A DNA stretch of 64,000 bases from Chryseobacterium caseinilyticum (GTDB taxonomy: Bacteria; Bacteroidota; Bacteroidia; Flavobacteriales; Weeksellaceae), in NCBI RefSeq assembly GCF_014837145.1, contig NZ_JACYFS010000004.1, positions 339,999-403,998 of the forward strand. The letters run 5' to 3'. Within the stretch, counting starts at the first letter, position 1. Each line of letters opens with the position of its first letter. The notes beneath the pieces were generated by a model. It searched no databases. It was not told the DNA's origin and saw nothing but the letters and a program-made list of their open reading frames with translations. The position numbers were made by a program, and so were the translations under genes. Of the stretch, positions 8,756 through 18,161 are shown one piece after another.

Positions 8756-10906
8756 CTATTCTTTTATCAATTTGATATTTGATGTTCCTTTTTCAGACTG
8801 AACCGTAACAATGTATACGCCCGTACCCGAGGAGCTAACTTCAGTTTGGTTTTTTCCTTTTCCAGAGCCTACTTTCACACCTAACATGTTATGAATGGCA
8901 TAAGTAAACACTCCTTCAGCCTTAATTGTGAAAGTTTGACCAGCAGGATTCGGATAAATCACAGCATCAGCTGATTGCACATTCTGAGATGAGTTTGCTC
9001 CCGCAGTAACTACATTTGGCTTTGTTTGTGCTGCCATATCAACTCCTAAGTAAAAACTTGGATGTGGAGGCTGATTGTAAGCCGAATTTTGCCAGGCAAT
9101 TGCCAGTCTATATTGGGGATCATGCATCAAAGTATATAATTTATGGGTAGTAGGTATATTGGTTGTATAAATCCTGATGGAAGTATTGTCATTTTTACGA
9201 AATATCACCTCTTCTCTCCAATCTCCAAAAAGATCAGCACTTAAACATGGGGTAGCTTTTGTGGTGTTGTTTGATGAATATCCTGTAGCAGTAAGTATAT
9301 TAACGGTTTTCCCATTAATATAATCCCATTTATCTATTTTATTCGAATCTAATAATTCACGGTTCAAATCTCCATCCCACCAGATAGAAAAATTTTGTGT
9401 CGGTTTTTTATTGCTGATTAGATTTCCTTTACAATCCATTAAATAGTTTACGCCATTTGCACTTCCAAAACATTCATAACCTTTGTAACGTGGGTCAATA
9501 TCTGCAGCATTACAACGTCCTATGTCCCCAGTTGAAGGTATTCCCCATAATGTAGCTCCTGTTTTTGCATCTAAAAAAACCAAACCTTTCGTTTTATATT
9601 TAGCAGGTTCTTCTAAACACTGCCATATTTCCATTCCAGGACGATCCGGATCCATGTCAGTCATATGTAAAGCATCCCCATGACCTAAAGTATTAGCAAA
9701 TAACAAGGTACCATCATCATCAATAGCACTTGAACCGTTAATTATTTCGTCTTTGCCATCACCATCAACATCGCCTACAGTCATTTGATGATTCCCCATG
9801 CCTGCTGCTGCAGAATTTCCAGACGTACTGCTGTCAAAAATCCATCGTTGCGAAAGCTTACCGTTTTTCCAGTCCCACGCCACACGTACGAGTCTTGTGT
9901 AATAACCACGTCCCATTATTAGACTGGGTTTAGATCCGTCAAGATAAGCGACAGCGGCAAGAAAACGTTCAGAACGGCCTCCATAACTATCTCCCCAAGA
10001 AGGTACGCTTCCGCGTACAGGCAAATAATCGGTTGTAGCCATTGCTTTTCCTGTTTCACCATTAAAAATAGTTAGAAATTCAGGACCTGATATAACTGCA
10101 CCATAAGTACTTGTTGATGTTGTACTTCCGTTTGGATTTCTGTAATCTGCTGCTGCATTTCCAATAACCACTCCAGTTCCATCTATGGTTCCGTCCGATG
10201 TCCTGCAAGCCAATTCTGCTTTTCCATCCGAATCCAAATCATACACCATAAACTGGGTATAATGAGCACCAGCACGGATGTTTTTTCCTAAATCGATTCT
10301 CCATAAACGTGTTCCGTCTAAGCGATAGCAGTCAATATAAACGTTGCCCGTAAAACCGGGCTGTGAATTGTCTTTTGAATTGGTTGGATCCCATTTAACG
10401 AAAATTTCGTACTGTCCATCTCCGTCTACGTCACCCACACTGCAGTCATTTATTTCATAAGTATAAGACCCACTTACAGTAGTTCCTCCGGGAGGAATCT
10501 GCATTGCAATGTCTAAATATGGATTTGCCCATACAGTAGCAGGCTCTGAAGCTGGTTGTTCTACACCATTAATAATGGCACGAACGGTGTAAATTCCGTT
10601 GGTCGTAATATCGTGATTAAAATTTGTAATGGTTGTAAAAGGGCTTCCCGTTACTTTTACATTATTAAAATACAGGTTATAGCTTGTATTTGTTTCTTCG
10701 GTTCCCAACATTCTCCAACCTACATAAACCTGATTAGCGTTTAATCGCATTGCAACTAAACCTCGATTGAGTTTTTCAACTGTGCGTTGTGCGTTCATTT
10801 GTGAGGTAAGTCCGAAGAGTAATAAAAATAAGATGCCCGATTTCCTGATTATATCGGCCAAAGCAATTCTAAGATTGACATACAGTTTTAGTTTTTCTTT
10901 GTTCAT
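8756..10906 (-). CDS. Rhamnogalacturonan lyase, PL11 type, with T9SS sorting domain
   Basis: A 716-residue secreted protein. An N-terminal signal segment (ILFLLLFGLTSQMNAQ, ending near residue 40) is followed by the diagnostic PL11 opening RTVEKLNRGLVAMRL with YVGWRMLG. The eight-bladed propeller core carries several Asp-rich calcium loops (DVDGDGQYE, DLDSDGKAE, DVDGDGKDE). The C-terminus is a type A T9SS sorting domain (VIYPNPAGQTF ... GVYIVTVQSEKG). PL11 enzymes cleave the rhamnogalacturonan-I backbone of pectin by beta-elimination. The gene stands alone, without SusC/D or other pectin genes, between two aconitase genes. Confidence 0.9.
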   Translation of the reverse strand: MNKEKLKLYVNLRIALADIIRKSGILFLLLFGLTSQMNAQRTVEKLNRGLVAMRLNANQVYVGWRMLGTEETNTSYNLYFNNVKVTGSPFTTITNFNHDITTNGIYTVRAIINGVEQPASEPATVWANPYLDIAMQIPPGGTTVSGSYTYEINDCSVGDVDGDGQYEIFVKWDPTNSKDNSQPGFTGNVYIDCYRLDGTRLWRIDLGKNIRAGAHYTQFMVYDLDSDGKAELACRTSDGTIDGTGVVIGNAAADYRNPNGSTTSTSTYGAVISGPEFLTIFNGETGKAMATTDYLPVRGSVPSWGDSYGGRSERFLAAVAYLDGSKPSLIMGRGYYTRLVRVAWDWKNGKLSQRWIFDSSTSGNSAAAGMGNHQMTVGDVDGDGKDEIINGSSAIDDDGTLLFANTLGHGDALHMTDMDPDRPGMEIWQCLEEPAKYKTKGLVFLDAKTGATLWGIPSTGDIGRCNAADIDPRYKGYECFGSANGVNYLMDCKGNLISNKKPTQNFSIWWDGDLNRELLDSNKIDKWDYINGKTVNILTATGYSSNNTTKATPCLSADLFGDWREEVIFRKNDNTSIRIYTTNIPTTHKLYTLMHDPQYRLAIAWQNSAYNQPPHPSFYLGVDMAAQTKPNVVTAGANSSQNVQSADAVIYPNPAGQTFTIKAEGVFTYAIHNMLGVKVGSGKGKNQTEVSSSGTGVYIVTVQSEKGTSNIKLIKE

Positions 10907-11487
10907 GATTTTAATATTTGTTGGTTGATTTTAGTGAAAATAGATTAAAGCCAATTCAATTCATTAATAAGTGATTACAATGGTATGTAAAGCTACTTCA
11001 AAAATTATTTTTATTTACAATTAAAAAACAAAAAAATTAACAAAAAATATAATTATATTACAATAATTAACAGCTTATCATTGAATTATCATCAATAAAA
11101 AGAAGAAAACAACAATATTTACATATGAGCAAAACAGCCACAATAAAAGACTTTTACAGTTTAAAATACCTATCTAAAATATCTTTCATGTCATTCTTTA
11201 TCTTAAAAAATGACATGAAAGATATATCTTAATTACTAGGAAAGTTTTCTTTTTTTAGAACGGTTCTATTTAAGCTTATCAAGAATTATTTTGATATAAA
11301 TCAACGAGTAAGGTTTAATTTTTTCTTAACTTGATTGTTACAAATAATTACAATCATTCATCCTATTTTATGCCTTTAATTAGATTGAAGGAACAGAATT
11401 TGTTACTATTATTTGGAATGATTTTCTGCATTATCATTAAGAAAATGGCAGAAAATAATTATTGAAAATAAAAAAATTAAAATAGAT
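10907..11487. other. AT-rich divergent spacer between RG lyase and acnA
   Basis: No ORF or RNA gene is recognisable in these 581 bp. They contain a perfect 17-bp inverted repeat (listed separately) and a smaller one close to acnA, ATTTTCTGC (11421-11429) with GCAGAAAAT (11448-11456). No exact TAnnTTTG box near either start was found. Confidence 0.5.
11179..11225. repeat. Perfect 17-bp inverted repeat in the RG lyase-acnA spacer
   Basis: ATATCTTTCATGTCATT (11179-11195) is the exact reverse complement of 11209-11225, with a 13-nt loop. There is no T-run directly after the stem on the plus strand. It could be a regulator site, a transcript-end hairpin or a mobile-element remnant. Confidence 0.7.
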
Positions 11488-13755
11488 ATGACATTCGACA
11501 TTGACATGATCAAAAAAGTGTACGAACGCTATCCTGAAAGAATTGCAGCAGCAAGACAGATTACAGGAAAGCCATTGACACTTTCAGAAAAAATTCTTTA
11601 CACCCACCTGTGGGAAGGAAACGCAACAAAAGAACATGAAAGAGGAAATTCTTACGTGGATTTCGCTCCAGATAGAGTGGCCATGCAGGATGCAACGGCT
11701 CAGATGGCTCTTTTACAGTTTATGCAGGCAGGAAAAGCCAAAGTTGCCGTGCCTTCAACTGCTCACGCAGATCACCTGATTCAGGCGAGAGTGGGTGCAG
11801 AATCAGATTTACAAGAAGGAATCAATAAAAACTCTGAGGTTTTCAACTTTCTGGGTTCCGTCTGTGATAAATACGGAATTGGTTTCTGGAAACCTGGAGC
11901 CGGAATTATTCACCAAGTCGTTTTAGAAAACTATGCATTCCCTGGAGGAATGATGATTGGAACCGACTCTCATACGGTTAACGCAGGAGGATTAGGAATG
12001 GTTGCCATCGGAGTTGGTGGTGCAGATGCTGTTGATGTAATGGCGGGAATGGCTTGGGAATTAAAAATGCCAAAATTAATCGGTGTAAAATTAACCGGTA
12101 AAATGTCTGGCTGGACTTCCGCAAAAGACGTTATCCTAAAAGTTGCCGGAATTCTTACCGTAAAAGGTGGAACCGGATGCATCGTAGAATATTTCGGTGA
12201 TGGTGCAATTTCTTTATCTGCGACAGGGAAAGGAACAATCTGTAACATGGGTGCTGAAATCGGTGCCACTACTTCGACTTTCGGATATGATGATTCGATG
12301 AGAAGATATTTGGCTTCTACCGGAAGACAGGATGTTGTAGACGCTGCAGATCAAGTAGCAGAACATTTAACGGGTGATGCTGAAGTTTATGCAAACCCTG
12401 AACAGTATTTCGATCAGGTGATTGAAATTAACCTTTCTGAATTGGCTCCTCATTTGAACGGACCGTTTACACCAGATTTGGCAACACCGGTTTCTGAATT
12501 TAAAGCTAAAGCAGAAGCGAACGGATGGCCAATTGAAGTGGAATGGGCATTGATTGGATCGTGTACCAACTCTTCATACGAAGATTTGTCAAGGGCAGCT
12601 TCAATCGTTGAAGATGCAGTGGCAAAAGGTGTAAAACCAAAAGCTATTTTAGGAATCAACCCAGGTTCTGAGCAGGTGAAATTTACCGCAGAAAGAGACG
12701 GATTTCTTGATTCTTTCAGAAAATTTGAAAATGCCAGAATCTTTACCAATGCCTGTGGACCTTGTATCGGACAGTGGGACAGAGAGGGTGCTGATAAAGG
12801 TGAGAAAAACTCAATCATTCACTCTTTCAACAGAAATTTTGCCAAAAGAGCCGACGGAAACCCAAACACCCACGCATTCGTAGCTTCACCGGAAATGGTA
12901 GCAGCTATAGCAATTTCGGGAAGATTAGATTTCAATCCAATTACTGATACATTAACTGCTGAAAACGGTGAACAGATAAAATTAAATGAGCCAAGCGGTT
13001 CGGAATTGCCTTCAAAAGGTTTTGCCGTTGATGACAATGGTTACCAGGCGCCTTCAGAAGATGGTTCTACTGTTGAAGTAAAGGTTAGTCCAACTTCAGA
13101 CAGACTTCAGTTGCTGGAAGAATTCCCTGCGTGGGACGGTAAAAACATTACCGGAGCGAGAGTTTTAATCAAAGCTTTCGGAAAATGTACGACTGACCAT
13201 ATTTCCATGGCCGGACCGTGGTTGAAATACAGAGGACATCTTGATAATATCTCAAACAACATGTTGATCGGCGCTGTAAATGCGTTTAACATGGAAACCA
13301 ACAAAGTAAAAAACCAGTTGGATGGTGCTTACGGCGAAGTTCCTGCTGTACAGAGAGCGTACAAAGCTGCAGGAATTCCTTCGATTGTCGTGGGAGATCA
13401 AAACTATGGTGAAGGTTCTTCAAGAGAGCACGCAGCGATGGAGCCGCGACATCTTGGTGTAAAAGCTGTTCTGGTAAAATCATTTGCAAGGATCCATGAA
13501 ACCAATCTGAAAAAACAGGGAATGTTGGGATTAACTTTTGCGGATGAAGCAGACTACGATAAAATTCAGGAAGACGACGTGGTTAACTTCTTAGATTTGG
13601 ACCAGTTTGCTCCGGGAAAACAGTTAACTTTAGAGTTTATTCACACCGATGGAACTAAAGATACTGTTATGGCGAATCATACGTATAATGACCAGCAGAT
13701 TGATTGGTTTAAGGCAGGTTCTGCTTTGAATTTGATTAAGCAACAGGAAAATTAA
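11488..13755 (+). CDS. Aconitate hydratase, AcnA/mitochondrial type
   Basis: A 755-residue aconitase of the class that includes mitochondrial aconitase, unrelated in domain order to the AcnB-type enzyme 3 kb upstream. Core motifs are [25 protein letters not shown] and the [4Fe-4S] ligands in [11 protein letters not shown] and [12 protein letters not shown]. The swivel domain at the C-terminus has [22 protein letters not shown]. It performs the citrate/isocitrate step of the TCA cycle. Having two aconitase types usually allows different expression or stress stability; which one dominates is not visible here. A shared terminator follows. Confidence 0.95.
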   Translation: MTFDIDMIKKVYERYPERIAAARQITGKPLTLSEKILYTHLWEGNATKEHERGNSYVDFAPDRVAMQDATAQMALLQFMQAGKAKVAVPSTAHADHLIQARVGAESDLQEGINKNSEVFNFLGSVCDKYGIGFWKPGAGIIHQVVLENYAFPGGMMIGTDSHTVNAGGLGMVAIGVGGADAVDVMAGMAWELKMPKLIGVKLTGKMSGWTSAKDVILKVAGILTVKGGTGCIVEYFGDGAISLSATGKGTICNMGAEIGATTSTFGYDDSMRRYLASTGRQDVVDAADQVAEHLTGDAEVYANPEQYFDQVIEINLSELAPHLNGPFTPDLATPVSEFKAKAEANGWPIEVEWALIGSCTNSSYEDLSRAASIVEDAVAKGVKPKAILGINPGSEQVKFTAERDGFLDSFRKFENARIFTNACGPCIGQWDREGADKGEKNSIIHSFNRNFAKRADGNPNTHAFVASPEMVAAIAISGRLDFNPITDTLTAENGEQIKLNEPSGSELPSKGFAVDDNGYQAPSEDGSTVEVKVSPTSDRLQLLEEFPAWDGKNITGARVLIKAFGKCTTDHISMAGPWLKYRGHLDNISNNMLIGAVNAFNMETNKVKNQLDGAYGEVPAVQRAYKAAGIPSIVVGDQNYGEGSSREHAAMEPRHLGVKAVLVKSFARIHETNLKKQGMLGLTFADEADYDKIQEDDVVNFLDLDQFAPGKQLTLEFIHTDGTKDTVMANHTYNDQQIDWFKAGSALNLIKQQEN

Positions 13756-13774
13756 AATTTCTTTTAAGATAATG

Positions 13775-13806
13775 AAAGCAACTTCAAAACTGGAGTTGCT
13801 TTTTTA
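13775..13806. terminator. Bidirectional terminator between acnA and the LytTR gene
   Basis: AAAGCAACT (13775-13783) pairs with AGTTGCTTT (13794-13802), with T-runs on both strands. It serves acnA on plus and the response regulator on minus, and overlaps the latter's stop codon at 13804. Confidence 0.8.
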
Positions 13807-14487
13807 TTTCAGTTTTTCCAAAAGATTAGATTTATAAAGATCACCGATAGGAACTTCATGTCCGGAATTGAGAATAATCTTTTTTGAACCTACACTTTTT
13901 ATCTCATTTAAATTTAAAATAAACGATTTGTGAATCCTTGTAAAATTTGCAGGAAGTTGATTTTCAAGAGATTTTAAAGTATCCAAAACTATATATTCCT
14001 GAGTCTCAGTTTTGATGTTCACATAATCTTTGATGCTTTCTACATAAAGAATTTCATCAAAATTGATCCGGTGTTTTTGACCAGATGATTTTACAAAGAA
14101 GTGACTGACTTCTTTAGCTGCATCCAAAGGAAAACGTTCCTGAACTTTCAGAATACTTTGATTAAAACGGCCGAAAGAAATCGGTTTTAAAAGATAGTCG
14201 ACGACATTGTGTTCATACCCTTCCAAAGCATATTCTGAATACGCAGTGGTGAGAATGTATTTCATTTTGTCACCGACAATTTTCATAAAGTTGATTCCGT
14301 TGAGTTCGGGCATTTGAATATCCAAAAACACAAGATCAACTTCGTTTTTCTGAATAAATTCTAAAGCTTCAACAGGATTCTCTGACGAGAAAACAAGGTC
14401 TAAAAAAGGAATTTTCTCAACGTAACTCCCAAGAAGAGCAACGGCAAGCGGCTCATCATCAACGATAATGCATTTAATTTTTTTCAT
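13804..14487 (-). CDS. LytTR-family response regulator
   Basis: A 227-residue regulator. The receiver domain covers about residues 1-118 with the acidic pair Asp10/Asp11, the likely phosphoacceptor Asp56 in VFLDIQMPELNG, and the conserved Lys in YLLKPISF. A C-terminal LytTR DNA-binding domain has ILYVESIKDYVNI and FTRIHKSFILNLNEI. It overlaps the upstream sensor kinase gene by 14 bp, so the pair is a translationally coupled two-component system. Targets are unknown; LytTR regulators bind short direct repeats. Confidence 0.92.
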   Translation of the reverse strand: MKKIKCIIVDDEPLAVALLGSYVEKIPFLDLVFSSENPVEALEFIQKNEVDLVFLDIQMPELNGINFMKIVGDKMKYILTTAYSEYALEGYEHNVVDYLLKPISFGRFNQSILKVQERFPLDAAKEVSHFFVKSSGQKHRINFDEILYVESIKDYVNIKTETQEYIVLDTLKSLENQLPANFTRIHKSFILNLNEIKSVGSKKIILNSGHEVPIGDLYKSNLLEKLK

Positions 14488-15487
14488 TCAAATCAATCTT
14501 TAAATCTACTATAAAATCAATATCTGTTTCTGTAATTTTCAGCTCATATTTTTTGGGATACAATATTTCGAGACGCTTTTTTACATTTTCAATTCCGATT
14601 CCGGAAATCTCATCTTTTATTTTTTCACTTTTGAAGTTGAAGAGATAGAAATGCAGAATTTTATTTTCATCCGAAATTTTCATTTCAAAACCTTTATTTC
14701 TAAAATCTCCATGCTTGAAAGCATTTTCAACAAACGGAACTAAAATCATCGGTGAAATTTTGAGTTCCGGATCATTCAGTTTTTTTTCAACACTCAATAA
14801 TTCAGGATTTTTAATTCTCAATTTTTCAAGTTCAATCAAACTGTCGAGGTAGCCAATTTCCCTATCTAAAGTAATGAAATCATTTTCAATATCTTTGGTT
14901 GTGTATCTTAACAATTGCCCCAGCTGCTCAATTGCCGGCAATGCTTTCTCTGAATTCTGATAAACCAAAGCATAGATATTATTCAGAGAATTAAATATAA
15001 AATGCGGATTAATCTGTGTTTTTAAAGCCTGTAATTCTGCAGTTTTCTTCGCTTCAGTCAATTCCGATTTTTCTTTTTCCGCATTGATAAAATATTTAAA
15101 AAACCAAAATGCTGTACTGATAAAAATCGTCGTGCTGCTGTAGAAAACATTATCGAAAAAATAATAGAAAATATTGGTGTCCGCCGGATAATTTCTGATA
15201 TTAAAAATTGCAGGGAAAAGCCACTGTTCAATAGAATACCGTATCCCGACAAAGCAACTTACGCTGATAAAAAAAGCAAAAACAGAACGGTAAATTTTAT
15301 CGGCATGGAAAAACGTTGGAACCACAAGGAAATAATTTACATAAAAACATGCAAAGCTCGCCACGAAAAACGTAATATCGAGAATGACAGAGCTGATTCC
15401 ATAGGCGATTCCGGGAAGGACGACAGAACCAATGAGGTAAATTACCCAGAAAAATATATGCAGATAAATAAATTTTTCAATTTTCAT
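14474..15487 (-). CDS. LytS/YehU-type sensor histidine kinase
   Basis: A 337-residue membrane kinase. Four hydrophobic segments occupy about residues 1-135, followed by a short coiled linker (EKEKSELTEAKKTAELQALK). The His_kinase domain has the phosphoacceptor His in QINPHFIFNSLNNIYAL, and a HATPase module with the N-box VPFVENAFKHG and a GIGIENVKKRL lid. It is the partner of the LytTR regulator downstream. The signal is not evident because there is no obvious periplasmic sensor domain. A -7 box ends only 4 nt before the ATG. Confidence 0.9.
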   Translation of the reverse strand: MKIEKFIYLHIFFWVIYLIGSVVLPGIAYGISSVILDITFFVASFACFYVNYFLVVPTFFHADKIYRSVFAFFISVSCFVGIRYSIEQWLFPAIFNIRNYPADTNIFYYFFDNVFYSSTTIFISTAFWFFKYFINAEKEKSELTEAKKTAELQALKTQINPHFIFNSLNNIYALVYQNSEKALPAIEQLGQLLRYTTKDIENDFITLDREIGYLDSLIELEKLRIKNPELLSVEKKLNDPELKISPMILVPFVENAFKHGDFRNKGFEMKISDENKILHFYLFNFKSEKIKDEISGIGIENVKKRLEILYPKKYELKITETDIDFIVDLKIDLNEKN

Positions 15488-15491
15488 AAAA

Positions 15492-15499
15492 CAAATTTA
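15492..15499 (-). promoter_or_regulatory. Candidate -7 box for the LytS-LytTR operon
   Basis: TAAATTTG on the minus strand ends 4 nt before the ATG at 15487, implying a leaderless mRNA if it is the promoter. Confidence 0.5.
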
Positions 15500-15622
15500 A
15501 AATTTCATTTAAAACTGCCACTCCCGATTCTACAAACCCATCGGTTTTTCGGATGAAATTTATTTTAACTGAATAAATTGACTCTTCATCTAAAAACTGT
15601 TTCATAAAAAATAAATGACCAT

Positions 15623-15630
15623 TAGTTTTG
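15623..15630 (+). promoter_or_regulatory. Candidate -7 box for the DUF5694 gene
   Basis: TAGTTTTG (TAnnTTTG), 22 nt before the ATG at 15653. Confidence 0.5.
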
Positions 15631-15652
15631 AATAAATTTAAAATTAAAACTC

Positions 15653-16489
15653 ATGAATTTCAACAAACTTCTTATCCCGTTATTACTTTTGTTGGCTGCG
15701 AAAATATTTGCTCAGAAAACGCCGTACGACAAACTTACTATTTATAAAACAAAATTTGATGATGCTGTTCCCGTACTAAATGTCGCCACCTTTCACATGG
15801 GACAAACTCCGGATGCAAACAGCACCGAATTTAATGAACATGATTTAAAAAACCAGCTCGAAATAAAGGAAGTTGCGAAACTTGTGGCTGAGTTTAAACC
15901 GACAATTATTGTGATCGAAGATTTACCGCAAAATGACAGCCTGAGAAATATGTATTATCAGGAATATGTAAAAAATCCAAAACTGAAGTTTGAAAATCCT
16001 GATGAACGCGAACTTTTGGCTTATGAAGTTGGAAGATTGAGTGGCTCAAAAAAGATTTTTGGAATTGATTTTAAAGAAAATTACAACTATAAAATCGGGT
16101 ATTTCGTTCCCAATAAGATGGATAAAAATACAAATGATGCGTACTGGAAATTATCAGCAGAAAACGACAGAAAAAATCCTGAGGATGGAATCCCTTTCTA
16201 TGATTTGTTTAAGCTCAATAATCATCCGCAATATTTGGAAAGTTTAATTAATCTCAACGCAGACATGCTGACGTATGTTTCAACCAAGGGAAAATCTGAA
16301 GGTGCTGATGAAGCCGCAAAATTCTATCACAGAAACCTTGTAATGTTTTCTAATTTAAACCAAATTCCAATCGATAAAAACGACAGAATATTTATTTTAA
16401 TGGGTGGAGCGCACACTGCATTCTTTATGGATTTTTTGAAGAGAAGTCCGAAATACAAACTGGAAAATACATTTGATTACTTAAAATAA
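15653..16489 (+). CDS. DUF5694-like secreted protein
   Basis: A 278-residue protein with a signal peptide (LLIPLLLLLAAKIFA, cleavage near residue 20). The mature part has the pattern VLNVATFHMGQTPD ... FKPTIIVIEDLP ... LLAYEVGRLSG ... RIFILMGGAHTAFFMDFLK. This layout of a His-containing first strand, an Ile-Val-Ile-Glu strand and a final GGAH is the one seen in DUF5694 and distantly in TraB/ChaN-like proteins. The conserved His and Glu suggest a metal-dependent or hydrolase-like site, which is an inference only. It converges on the disulfide reductase gene with only 5 bp between the stop codons. Confidence 0.65.
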   Translation: MNFNKLLIPLLLLLAAKIFAQKTPYDKLTIYKTKFDDAVPVLNVATFHMGQTPDANSTEFNEHDLKNQLEIKEVAKLVAEFKPTIIVIEDLPQNDSLRNMYYQEYVKNPKLKFENPDERELLAYEVGRLSGSKKIFGIDFKENYNYKIGYFVPNKMDKNTNDAYWKLSAENDRKNPEDGIPFYDLFKLNNHPQYLESLINLNADMLTYVSTKGKSEGADEAAKFYHRNLVMFSNLNQIPIDKNDRIFILMGGAHTAFFMDFLKRSPKYKLENTFDYLK

Positions 16490-16494
16490 GCGGT

Positions 16495-17880
16495 CTATTC
16501 CAATTCATCAAACAGCGTATTTAAAGATTCCGAATACGTGGGATGCGAAAAAATGAAAGTCTGTAAATCTTTAGCAGGAATATTTCCGGTCATCGCCATT
16601 TGAATGACAGATGCCATTTCCCCTCCTTCGGTGCCGATGATTGCCGCTCCTAAAATATTACCGCTGTCCTGATCTACGATTGCTTTCCAAATACCTTGAG
16701 TTTCTGCAGATTCCAGTCCACGTGTAATTCTTTTACCTTCAATTTTGATGACCGAAAAATTTAGTTTCTTCTCTGTTGCCTCTTTTTCAGACAAACCTAC
16801 TCTGCCGACCTGCGGATCTGTAAAAACCGTGTAGGGAATAATTCGTCCTTCTGTAGAACCTGTTTTTTCATCCAAAATATTATCGCTTACGATCACGTAA
16901 TCATTGTAAGCGATATGGGTAAACTGCGGACCGCCTTTAATGTCTCCGAGTGCGTAAACCCCATCAATATTGGTTTCCAGTTTAGAATTTACTTTGATGA
17001 ATCCTTTTTCGTCTGCTTTTATGCCGGCATTTTCGAGCTTCAAACTGTCTGCATTGGATTTTCTGCCGGGGACAATCAACAAATGTGTTCCTTTGATCTT
17101 TTCTTCTTTATGATTTTTTAAAAAACTTAAGGTAATTTCTTGACCGTGCTGCTCCACTTTTTCAATCTCAGCATTCAGGTGAAACTTCAGTCCTTCCTCT
17201 TCCAGTATTTTCTGCAGACTGGTTGCAATATCTTCATCTTCGTTAGACATGATCTGACTTGCTTTATCAACGATAATTACTTCACTTCCGAAACGGCTGT
17301 ACATCTGACCCAATTCCAGACCGATGTAGCCACTGCCAATCACAATCAATTTTTCCGGAATTTTACGAAGCTCCAATATTCCTGTAGAATCGTACCATTT
17401 TACATTGTTTAAGCCATCAATTTCAAGAGTTGCGGGTCTGCATCCGGCGTTAATGAAGATGTGAGGTGCTGTAAATTCAACAGTTTCGCCATTTTCCTGT
17501 TGCACAGAAATTGTTTTTTCTCCGCTGAAAGATGCCGTTCCAAATATCAGGTCAAGATTCTCGGCTTCCTCTAAATTTTTCTTCACGCCTTTTCTGGAAT
17601 CTTCTACAATTTTTTCTTTCCTTTTCTGAGTGGCATCAAAATCTATTGATACTTCGGGAACTGCAATCCCATGTTTTTCTGACGTCTTTATCGTGTGCAT
17701 TACTTTAGCCGAGGCGATTAAGATTTTACTTGGCGTGCATCCCACATTTACGCAGACACCACCCAGCATTTTTTCAGACTTTTCTATTAAAACTGTTTTC
17801 CAGCCGGCTGCAGATAATTTTATAGCAAGAGGATTTCCTGCCTGTCCGGAACCGATAATGATGGCGTCTTTTTGTATCAT
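16495..17880 (-). CDS. FAD-dependent pyridine nucleotide-disulfide oxidoreductase (mercuric reductase-like)
   Basis: A class I flavin disulfide reductase of about 461 residues from the chosen start. That ATG (17880) directly precedes the FAD-binding strand IIGSGQAGNPLA; an upstream ATG at 17931 would add 17 residues. The redox-active pair is in GGVCVNVGCTPSK, the NAD(P)-binding motif is VIGSGYIGLELG, the second FAD motif is GVYALGDIKGG, and the dimerisation domain contains HPTYSES. Relatives include dihydrolipoamide dehydrogenase and mercuric reductase. It lacks a mercuric-type N-terminal metal-binding domain, has no mer or 2-oxoacid dehydrogenase neighbours, and lacks the His-Pro of the normal C-terminal catalytic HPTxxE in full, having Ser-Glu after Tyr. 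The substrate is unknown. Confidence 0.85.
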   Translation of the reverse strand: MIQKDAIIIGSGQAGNPLAIKLSAAGWKTVLIEKSEKMLGGVCVNVGCTPSKILIASAKVMHTIKTSEKHGIAVPEVSIDFDATQKRKEKIVEDSRKGVKKNLEEAENLDLIFGTASFSGEKTISVQQENGETVEFTAPHIFINAGCRPATLEIDGLNNVKWYDSTGILELRKIPEKLIVIGSGYIGLELGQMYSRFGSEVIIVDKASQIMSNEDEDIATSLQKILEEEGLKFHLNAEIEKVEQHGQEITLSFLKNHKEEKIKGTHLLIVPGRKSNADSLKLENAGIKADEKGFIKVNSKLETNIDGVYALGDIKGGPQFTHIAYNDYVIVSDNILDEKTGSTEGRIIPYTVFTDPQVGRVGLSEKEATEKKLNFSVIKIEGKRITRGLESAETQGIWKAIVDQDSGNILGAAIIGTEGGEMASVIQMAMTGNIPAKDLQTFIFSHPTYSESLNTLFDELE

Positions 17881-18161
17881 TTTAATTGATATTTTATTTT
17901 TAAATATTGGGATATTCTTAATCGGTTTCAATTTCTATTCCTTTGTTTACGAAATGACAAAATTTGAGGAGCTATTTATTTAAATTAAAAACTTAGCTAT
18001 CAAAAAATTTAGTTATTCAACCATCAGAATGATTTAATCTGAAGCGATCTTTTAAATCTCATTCTCAAAATGATTAGATAGAACAAAATTTTCCTTTTCC
18101 AAAACGCATTTTGTAACATATCTTGTTTTTTTGCGTCTAACCAGATATTATAAAAACATCC

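Noticed and set aside
11970..12818. Long frames opposite acnA
   Set aside because: They mirror the strong codon bias of acnA and lack any recognisable domain or start signal.
5844..13755. Gene duplication of aconitase
   Set aside because: The two enzymes belong to different families with different domain order, so they are not copies of each other.
16495..17880. Assignment as a mercuric reductase
   Set aside because: There is no N-terminal metal-binding domain, no C-terminal Cys pair and no mer neighbours; only the general flavin disulfide reductase family is supported.
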